A stretch of DNA of 64,000 nt from positions 124,001 through 188,000 of the forward strand of contig NZ_JAINVZ010000011.1 in the NCBI RefSeq assembly GCF_019890615.1, given 5' to 3'. Positions 58,001 to 64,000 of the stretch are shown here, piece by piece. The translations under genes were made by a program, and so were the position numbers. The DNA is from Streptantibioticus parmotrematis (lineage in GTDB: Bacteria > Actinomycetota > Actinomycetes > Streptomycetales > Streptomycetaceae). Every line of letters starts with the position of its first letter. Position 1 is the stretch's first letter. The notes below the pieces were generated by a model. It searched no databases. It saw only the letters and a program-made list of their open reading frames with translations, and had not been told where the DNA came from.

Positions 58001-58568
58001 ACTGGCGCTTCATACGGGCGTCGGTGTACCAGCCGATCAGAGCCATGAACACCGGGATCAGCGGCAGCGTCAGCACGATGATCAGTGCCGACTCCCAGTC
58101 GGCGGTGACGATCCTGGCCAGCACGACCGCGGGCACCACGACGGCCAGCCCGAGCTGCGGCAGGTAGCGCGCGAAGTAGTCGTCGAGCGCGTCGGTGCCG
58201 CGCAGCGCGAGGGTGGTCAGCTCGCCGGTGCGCCGTGAGCCGGGCCGGGTGGGGGCGAGCCGGGTCGCGCGCTCCAGCAGCCCGCGCCGCAGCTGCGACT
58301 TGACCGCGGCGCTGGTGCGGTGCGCGGCGAGTTCGGTGAGCCAGCTGATCGCGGCCCGGCCGGCCGAGACCGCCACGAGCAGGCCGATCGCGGGGAGCAG
58401 CCCGTGCAGGTCCCGGTGATGCTGGAACGCGCCGACGACGACGTGGACCAGCAGCGTCGCCTGGGCGACGACCAGTCCCGCCCCGGCCAGGCCGAGCGCC
58501 ACCGTGGCGGCGAGGAAGACGCGGGTGCTCCTGGCGTACCGGAGCAGTCGCGGGTCGACGGGTCGCAC
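55020..58568 (-). CDS. cydDC: Fused CydDC thiol-exporting ABC transporter
   Basis: A 1182-residue fusion of CydD (1-540) and CydC (about 620-1182) joined by a Gly/Ala/Pro linker. CydD motifs: GPSGAGKTT, LSAGQRQRLALAR, LLLLDEPTAGLD. CydC motifs: GASGAGKTT, MSGGQRQRLALAR, VLVLDEPAEHLD. It exports glutathione/cysteine-like thiols needed for assembly of the bd oxidase. GTG 58568 is 11 nt past GGAGG; a GTG at 58580 overlaps the site. In an operon downstream of cydA-cydB; fused CydDC is usual in streptomycetes. Confidence 0.93.
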   Translation of the reverse strand: MRPVDPRLLRYARSTRVFLAATVALGLAGAGLVVAQATLLVHVVVGAFQHHRDLHGLLPAIGLLVAVSAGRAAISWLTELAAHRTSAAVKSQLRRGLLERATRLAPTRPGSRRTGELTTLALRGTDALDDYFARYLPQLGLAVVVPAVVLARIVTADWESALIIVLTLPLIPVFMALIGWYTDARMKRQWRLLSRLSGHFLDVVAGLPTLKVFGRAKAQAASIRRITDDYRRATLKTLRIAFLSSFALELLSTISVALVAVGIGFRLVDGSLDLSTGLLVLVLAPEAYLPLRQVGAQYHAAAEGLAAADEIFAVLETEPPAAGTLPAPDPRTSPITFERVTVCHEGRTRPSLPETSLDVRPGETVALVGPSGAGKTTLLAALLGFVRPASGRIRIGSTDLTSLDPDNWRTRIAWVPQHPYLFAGSVAENVRLARPGASDDEVRQALRDADALAFVNSLPRGTDTRLGEGGAGLSAGQRQRLALARAFLADRPLLLLDEPTAGLDGETEASVVEAVRRLARGRTVILVVHRPALLAVADRVVRIGEEGSAASGGGEGIAAGRVASGPGAPGGAASGLRELPPSGGRPEGSAQDVQHPARRGALARVRRMARPLRPQFALALLMGALALGSAIGLMATSGWLISRASQQPPVLYLLVATTATRTFGIGRAVFRYAERLISHDAVFRALADLRAAVYRRLERLAPGGLCDTRRGDLLSRLVADVDSLQDYFLRWLLPAATAVLVSAGAVGFDAWMLPSAGVVLAAGLLAAGVLVPLLSSSLSRRTEAGLAPSRGELSTQVVDVLSGTAELTVAGALPERLARAARADGVLTRLAARSSAATALGAGLVTLVTGLTVVGSACVGVAAVAAGRLHGVDLAVVLLLPLAAFEAVTGIPLAVQHRQRARRAAGRVQDVLDAPVPVREPEAPTAPPASPYPLIVRDLTVRHPGGAAPALDGLSLTLTAGRRIAVVGASGAGKTTLAQTLLRFVDRESGTYTLGGVDASALDGDDVRRLVGLCAQDAHVFDSSVRENLRLARADATDDDLRAALASARLLDWVDSLPDGLDTLVGEHGARMSGGQRQRLALARALLADFPVLVLDEPAEHLDLATADALTADLLRATEGRTTVLITHRLAGLAAPDAVDEIVVLDGGRAVQRGTYDELADTSGPFRRLLDRERAAEPMPVG

Positions 58569-58589
58569 GGCTGCGGTCACCTCCTTGGG

Positions 58590-58649
58590 CTGAGACCTGT
58601 CCGTGGGCGCTGAGCCCAGTCCGTGGGCGCTGTGCCCTGTCCGTGGGCG
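58590..58649. repeat. Tandem repeat, 3 x 20 bp, after cydB
   Basis: Three adjacent 20-bp units start at 58590, 58610 and 58630, each ending TCCGTGGGCG. It fills most of the 92 bp between the cydB stop and cydDC start. Confidence 0.88.
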
Positions 58650-58660
58650 GCGTCGCGCTC

Positions 58661-59668
<1,008 letters not shown>

Positions 59669-59728
59669 GGTGTTACCTCGTTTTCCGAGTCTTCCGGGCC
59701 CTGGCTTTCCGAGTCCTGGTCCGTCGCG

Positions 59729-61309
59729 TCAGTAGGCGAAGGCGAGCGGCTTGTCCGCCTCGGCACCGGTGTCGTCGCCGTCACCGCCGGAGGGGCCGCG
59801 CAGCCGGGGGTCGCGGGTCGGCGGTTCCTCGTCGACCACCGGTCCGGCCTTGGCGTACTGGATCATCAGCCGCACCTCGATGAGCGCCAGGACCGCGTAG
59901 AGCACGGTGAAGACGGCGATGGAGGTGATGACCTCGGCCTGGCCGACGCCGGGGGAGACCGCGTCGCGCGTCTTCATCAGCCCGTAGACCACCCAGGGCT
60001 GACGGCCCATCTCGGTGAAGATCCAGCCGAAGGAGTTGGCCAGCAGCGGGAAACCCATGGTCAGGATGCCGATGCGCCACGACCACTTGGTGAAGAACGT
60101 CGACATCTCGCGGTGCGGCGTGAGCATCAGCCGCGGCACCTCGTCCTCGCCGGTGCGCATCTGAGGGGCGAGCCAGCGCTTGCGGCGGGTGGTCCACAGC
60201 CCGATCGCCCCGGCGGCGAAGGAGGTCATGCCGAAGCCGATCATCAGCCGGAATCCCCAGAAGGTGACGAAGATGTTGGGGATGTAGTCCTTGGGCTGCC
60301 CGCCGTACTTGGCGGCCTCCGCCTTGGCCACGTTGTTGATGCCGGGCACGGACTGGGTGAAGTCGTCGTGCGCGAGGAAGGACAGCAGGCCGGGTACCGA
60401 CAGCTCCACCGAGTTGTGGCCCTGGGCGACGTCGCCGACCGCGAAGACCGAGAACGGCGCCGGGGTCTGGGTGTCCCACAGTGCCTCGGCGGACGCCATC
60501 TTCATGGGCTGCTGCTCGAACATCACCTTGCCGAGGGTGTCGCCGCTGATCGCGGTGCCCATGCCGGCGATCACGGCGATGACCAGGCCGGTCCGCAGCG
60601 AGCTGCGCATCGCGCCGATCTTCTTGCGTTCCCGGGTGTCCGGGGTGCGCCCGGCGGCCTGCGCCCGCTTGGCCCGCCACAGGTGGTACGAGGCGATGCC
60701 GACGACGAAGGCGGCGCCGGTGAGGAAGGAGGCGGTGAGGGTGTGGAAGGCCTGCACCAGCGTGGTGTTCTGGGTCAGCACGGTCCAGATGCTGGTCAGG
60801 CGGGCGCGGTGGGTGTGCGGGTCGATGGTGTAGCCGTTGGGGTGCTGCATCCAGGAGTTGGCGGCCAGGATGAAGTACGCGGACAGCAGGGTGCCGACCG
60901 CCACGATCCAGATGCAGGCGCAGTGGATCTTCTTCGGCAGCCGGTCCCAGCCGAAGATCCACAGCCCGATGAAGGTCGACTCGAAGAAGAAGGCCAGCAG
61001 CGCCTCCATCGCCAGCGGGGCGCCGAAGACGTCGCCGACGAAGCGGGAGTACGACGACCAGTTCATGCCGAACTGGAACTCCTGGACGATGCCGGTGACC
61101 ACGCCCATCGCGATGTTGATCAGGAAGAGCTTTCCCCAGAACTTCGTGGCGTGGAAGTACTTCTCCTTGCCGGTGCGCACCCAGGCCGTCTCCAGGCCGG
61201 CGGTGACGGCCGAAAGGCTGATGGTGAGCGGGACGAACAGGAAGTGGTAGACGGTCGTGATGCCGAACTGCCAGCGCGCCAGAGTCTCCGGTGCCAGTGC
61301 GAGGTCCAC
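59729..61309 (-). CDS. cydA: Cytochrome bd oxidase subunit I
   Basis: A 526-residue CydA. RWQFGITTVYHFLFVPLTISLS holds the heme b595 His, and MGRQPWVVYGLMKT is the GRQPW motif by the Q loop, which is short as in Gram-positive forms. The enzyme oxidises menaquinol and reduces oxygen with high affinity. GTG 61309 has an AAGGAG site. Two Rex-type operators lie upstream, so low oxygen/high NADH should induce it. Confidence 0.95.
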   Translation of the reverse strand: MDLALAPETLARWQFGITTVYHFLFVPLTISLSAVTAGLETAWVRTGKEKYFHATKFWGKLFLINIAMGVVTGIVQEFQFGMNWSSYSRFVGDVFGAPLAMEALLAFFFESTFIGLWIFGWDRLPKKIHCACIWIVAVGTLLSAYFILAANSWMQHPNGYTIDPHTHRARLTSIWTVLTQNTTLVQAFHTLTASFLTGAAFVVGIASYHLWRAKRAQAAGRTPDTRERKKIGAMRSSLRTGLVIAVIAGMGTAISGDTLGKVMFEQQPMKMASAEALWDTQTPAPFSVFAVGDVAQGHNSVELSVPGLLSFLAHDDFTQSVPGINNVAKAEAAKYGGQPKDYIPNIFVTFWGFRLMIGFGMTSFAAGAIGLWTTRRKRWLAPQMRTGEDEVPRLMLTPHREMSTFFTKWSWRIGILTMGFPLLANSFGWIFTEMGRQPWVVYGLMKTRDAVSPGVGQAEVITSIAVFTVLYAVLALIEVRLMIQYAKAGPVVDEEPPTRDPRLRGPSGGDGDDTGAEADKPLAFAY

Positions 61310-61414
61310 GTCGCGTCTCCTTACCTCGGCGCGGTTGGTGCGGGCGTCCCGCTGATCCGCTTCGTGCCGATCCGTCCGCATGTCACGGCAGGATCAACAG
61401 GACATTGTGCGCGC

Positions 61415-61432
61415 TTGTGAAAGCGTTCACAT
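61415..61432. promoter_or_regulatory. Rex operator 1 (cydA)
   Basis: TTGTGAAAGCGTTCACAT, near the Rex consensus TTGTGAANNNNTTCACAA. A further TTCACAAG (61432-61439) pairs perfectly with the CTTGTGAA at 61414-61421, so three half-sites are nested. Rex control of cydABCD by the NADH/NAD ratio is known in S. coelicolor. Confidence 0.85.
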
Positions 61433-61479
61433 TCACAAGCATTATTACCCAGGGCTTGACGCAGGGTGCAGCCGGGGGT

Positions 61480-61497
61480 ACGTGAGCCCGTTCACAT
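61480..61497. promoter_or_regulatory. Rex operator 2, degenerate
   Basis: ACGTGAGCCCGTTCACAT keeps GTGA and TTCACA with the four-base gap of the Rex consensus, 65 bp upstream of operator 1. Confidence 0.5.
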
Positions 61498-61541
61498 GTG
61501 GTCGCCGGGCCCCTCTCCGTCACCGTAGGGGCGCACGAACG

Positions 61542-61576
61542 ACGTAGGGGCGCGCCGGAATGGCGCGCCCCTACGT
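61542..61576 (-). terminator. Hairpin terminator of hisC
   Basis: Perfect 15-bp stem (61542-61556 and 61562-61576) with a 5-nt loop, 140 bp beyond the hisC stop. CGTAGGGGCGC also recurs at 61524-61534. Confidence 0.75.
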
Positions 61577-61663
61577 GCTGAATACGACACTTCGTCGCTG
61601 GCCGACCAGCCGGTCGGCCGTCGTTCCCGCCGCGCGGGTGTCCCCGCGTTACGTGGTCGCCGT

Positions 61664-61741
61664 CGTCACGACCGTTCGCGGTACGTAATCGTCACGATTT
61701 CTCGCGGTACGCCATCGTCACGACTTCTCGCGGTACGCGGC
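61664..61741. repeat. Tandem repeat of the hisC 3' end, 3 x 26 bp
   Basis: Units start at 61664, 61690 and 61716. The last covers the hisC stop (61718-61720) and codes for AYREKS; the other two are diverged copies beyond the stop, each containing CGTCACGA and CGCGGTACG. Confidence 0.9.
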
Positions 61742-62815
61742 CGCCGCGGTCAGGAAGATGTCGTTCGCCTCGGTCTCGCCGATCGTCACCCGTACGCCCT
61801 CACCGGCGAACGGCCGCACCACGACCCCGGCCTTCTCGCAGAACGCGGCGAAGTCGGTGGTCGCCTCGCCCAGCCGCAGCCAGACGAAGTTCGCCTGCGT
61901 CTTCGGTACCGTCCAGCCCTGCGACGTCAGCCCCTCGACCACCCGGGCCCGCTCCGCCACCAGCGCCTCCACCCGTTCCAGCAGCGCTTCCTCGGAACGC
62001 AGCGAGGCGACGGCCGCGTCCTGCGCCAGCTGGCTCACGCCGAACGGCACCGCCGTCTTGCGCAGCGCGGCGGCCACCGGCTCGTGCGCCACCGCGAAGC
62101 CGATCCGCAGACCCGCCAGGCCGTACGCCTTGGAGAAGGTGCGCAGCACGCAGACGTTCGGCCGGTCCCGGTACAGCTCGATGCCGTCCGGCACCTCGGC
62201 GTCCCGGATGAACTCGCGGTACGCCTCGTCCAGCACGACCAGCACGTCGGACGGCATGCGATCGAGGAACCGTTCCAGCTCGGCGCGGCGCACCACGGTG
62301 CCGGTGGGGTTGTTGGGGTTGCAGACGAAGATCAGCCGGGTGCGGTCGGTGATCGCGGCGGCCATCGCGTCCAGGTCGTGCGTCTCGTCGGCGTTCAGCG
62401 GCACCTGTACGGAGGTCGCGCCGGAGATCTGCGTGATGATCGGGTACGCCTCGAAGGACCGCCACGCGTAGATCACCTCGTCGCCCGGGCCCGCGGTCGC
62501 CTGGAGCAGCTGCTGCGCCACGCCGACCGAGCCGGTGCCGGTCGCCACGTGGGCCTCCGGCACGTCGAAGCGCTTGGCCAGCTCGGCGGTCAGGCCCGAG
62601 CAGGCCAGGTCCGGGTAGCGGTGGAAGGTGCCGGCCGCGGTCACGGCCGCCTCCAGCACACCGGGCAGCGGCGGGTAGGGGTTCTCGTTGGAGGACAGCT
62701 TGTACGCGGGCTCGCCGGTGGCGGAGACCGCGGGCCTGCCCGGCTTGTACAGCGGTACGCCGTCCAGCACGGCGCGCAGCCGGGGGGCGCCCGGGCGTTT
62801 CGTCGAATCCGTCAC
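61718..62815 (-). CDS. hisC: Histidinol-phosphate/aromatic aminotransferase
   Basis: A 365-residue PLP enzyme of the HisC family (EC 2.6.1.9 or aromatic transaminase). [11 protein letters not shown], the PLP lysine in [28 protein letters not shown] and the Arg in [16 protein letters not shown] are all intact. The paralogue next to cydA in streptomycetes is often called hisC2 and may act in phenylalanine/tyrosine synthesis. GTG 62815 has an AAGGAGG site. Confidence 0.93.
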   Translation of the reverse strand: MTDSTKRPGAPRLRAVLDGVPLYKPGRPAVSATGEPAYKLSSNENPYPPLPGVLEAAVTAAGTFHRYPDLACSGLTAELAKRFDVPEAHVATGTGSVGVAQQLLQATAGPGDEVIYAWRSFEAYPIITQISGATSVQVPLNADETHDLDAMAAAITDRTRLIFVCNPNNPTGTVVRRAELERFLDRMPSDVLVVLDEAYREFIRDAEVPDGIELYRDRPNVCVLRTFSKAYGLAGLRIGFAVAHEPVAAALRKTAVPFGVSQLAQDAAVASLRSEEALLERVEALVAERARVVEGLTSQGWTVPKTQANFVWLRLGEATTDFAAFCEKAGVVVRPFAGEGVRVTIGETEANDIFLTAAAAYREKS

Positions 62816-63343
62816 CGTAGGTCCTCCTTGACCCGTTCAGTGGAGCACACCCCGCACGGTGGGCGGGAGTCCCCGCCCACGCCGCCGGAGCACGCTCGCG
62901 ACACCCGTCCCGGCCGCCGTACGGGGCGTGCCGGGCCGACGCATCACGCAGGCGATCCCGCGTGAGGCGACCTCGTCCCGTATACCGCGAACCCCCGCGC
63001 GGCCGCCGTGACGGAGCACACGCCGCCCGACCGTTCGGACGCGTACGCCTGGTCACACCTTATGAGGGGGCGCACACCCAGCGGGAGGGGTGACTTCGCG
63101 CGGTGTGCGCCGGTGGCGTGCGCCCTGGCGCGCATCCCTCGTACAGGTGAGGTGCAGCAGGTCCACAATCTGGACCACACGGCGACTCGACCGGATGCTG
63201 AGGCTCACGAGGCATACGGAAGCCCGCTGTTCGCCTGGGTTTGCAAGGGGAACACCCGCCTTCCGGCATGCAGAAACGTCACAGCTCATGGCCTTACGAA
63301 GACACCTGTCACCGGACCACCCGAGCCCTACTATCGGCCTGCC
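62816..63343. other. Intergenic region between divergent hisC and LacI gene
   Basis: 528 bp. It holds the hisC ribosome site and leader, otherwise GC-rich DNA with no convincing gene, and the LacI promoter at its right end. Confidence 0.55.
63306..63334 (+). promoter_or_regulatory. Promoter of the LacI-type gene
   Basis: CTGTCA (63306-63311), 17 bp, TACTAT (63329-63334). The ATG is 9 bp from the -10 box, so the message is probably leaderless or nearly so. Confidence 0.65.
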
Positions 63344-64000
63344 ATGACAGCAGCAGGTAACCACCAGGCGAGCCGGTCCACCGGACGCCGTCTGGAGCGG
63401 GCAGGGATCCGGGACGTGGCCGCCGCGGCCGGGGTCTCGATCACGACTGTCTCCGACGCACTCAACGGCAAGGGAAGGCTTCCCGACGCCACCCGGCGGC
63501 ATGTCCGCGAGGTCGCCAACCGGCTGGGCTACCGCCCCTCCGCGGCCGCCCGCACTCTGCGCACGGGCCGGTCGGGGCTGATCGGCCTGACGGTGACCAC
63601 GTACGGGGAAGAACCTTTCACCTTCACGGAGTTCGCCTACTTCGCCGAGATGGCCAGGGCCGCCACGTCCGCGGCGCTGGCCCGCGGCTACGCGCTCGTC
63701 ATCCTGCCCGCCTCGTCCCGCCACGACGTGTGGAGCAACGTGGCGCTGGACGGCACCGTGGTCATCGACCCCTCCGACCACGACCCGGTCGTCGCCGACC
63801 TGGTGCGGCAGGGCATCCCGGTGGTCAGCGACGGCCGCCCGGCGGGCAACCTGCCGGTGCACGCCTGGGTCGACAACGACCACGAGCAGGCCGTCATCGG
63901 CATCCTCGACCACCTCGCCGCGGCCGGCGCCCGCCGCATCGGACTGCTCACCGGCACCAGCACCGACACGTACACCCGGCTGTCCACCAGCGCCTACCTC
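63344..64000 (+). CDS. LacI-family transcriptional regulator, N-terminal part
   Basis: 219 codons are seen and the gene runs off the right edge. The HTH is GIRDVAAAAGVSITTVSDALNGKGRLPDATRRHVREVANRLGYRPSAAARTLRTGRSGLIGLTV, then a periplasmic-binding-like core (YFAEMARAATSAALARGYALVILPAS, GTVVIDPSDHDPVVADLVRQGIPVV, VWDND-type hinge). It is divergent from hisC, as SCO3943 is from hisC2 in S. coelicolor. Ligand unknown. Confidence 0.92.
   Translation, partial: MTAAGNHQASRSTGRRLERAGIRDVAAAAGVSITTVSDALNGKGRLPDATRRHVREVANRLGYRPSAAARTLRTGRSGLIGLTVTTYGEEPFTFTEFAYFAEMARAATSAALARGYALVILPASSRHDVWSNVALDGTVVIDPSDHDPVVADLVRQGIPVVSDGRPAGNLPVHAWVDNDHEQAVIGILDHLAAAGARRIGLLTGTSTDTYTRLSTSAYL

Larger units (their letters stand above)
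61310..61717. other. Intergenic region between hisC end and cydA
   Basis: 408 bp with the cydA leader and control sites (61415-61432, 61480-61497), the hisC terminator hairpin (61542-61576) and three copies of the hisC 3' end (61664-61741). No gene seen. Confidence 0.7.

Noticed and set aside
63090-63347. An 85-codon plus-strand frame upstream of the LacI gene
   Set aside because: It overlaps the LacI promoter and start, is Arg/Trp-rich, and has no ribosome site.

Overview
The window is a gene-dense, very GC-rich stretch of an actinomycete chromosome, most like Streptomyces or a close relative. Signs of this are the near-exclusive G/C third codon positions, GTG starts, ATGA/GTGA gene overlaps, a conservon (cvn) module, a fused CydDC, a Rex operator before cydA, an NsrR-Hmp pair, two parS centromere sites and only three TTA (bldA-type) leucine codons noticed. 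From memory, the right end (LacI regulator, hisC, cydA, cydB, cydDC) has the same gene order as S. coelicolor SCO3943-SCO3947, not far from oriC, and the parS sites agree with that. I see no phage, insertion sequence, CRISPR array, rRNA or tRNA gene.

Layout. 1-9.3 kb: the end of an SMI1/KNR4 gene, a methyltransferase, a conservon (CvnA kinase-like, CvnB roadblock, CvnC DUF742, no CvnD GTPase beside it) and, divergently, a nitrate/sulfonate-type ABC importer; cvnA and two importer genes carry the TTA codons. 9.3-16.5 kb: a secreted lipase, nsrR and hmp for nitric oxide defence, DUF488 and DUF309 proteins, an HTH regulator with a membrane partner, a cupin and an FMN reductase. 16.8-27 kb: an MDR reductase, an APC permease, small proteins, an LAETG surface protein, an ATP-dependent DNA ligase, a large secreted or anchored protein and a TatA-like protein. 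27-41.2 kb: a heterodimeric ABC exporter, an RlmA-type rRNA methyltransferase, a rhomboid-like protein, a divergent YeiH/LysR pair, a GntR-MFS pair and a four-gene ABC-2 cluster.

41.2-54 kb holds an acetyltransferase, an LLM oxidoreductase and then a SigK-type regulon. It has an ECF sigma factor with its RskA-like anti-sigma factor, an upstream FAS1 lipoprotein, a divergent molybdopterin oxidoreductase, and a translationally coupled lipid-modification operon (FAD oxidoreductase, DUF1365, two CFA-synthase-like methyltransferases, DUF1295, hydrolase). This is the gene set of the Mycobacterium tuberculosis sigK locus (Rv0449c-Rv0444c plus the FAS1 antigens) gathered in one place. Four closely similar promoter candidates (CCAATC, 16-17 bp, CCGAAT) precede sigK, the FAS1 gene, the FAD oxidoreductase operon and the molybdo-enzyme. 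54-64 kb: a HAD phosphatase, the cydA-cydB-cydDC operon, hisC and a truncated LacI regulator.

A second theme is the number of short tandem repeats (7-28 bp units) in intergenic DNA. Many begin on or span the stop codon of the adjoining gene, so the 3' end of the gene appears copied one or more times past its stop; others sit at gene starts.
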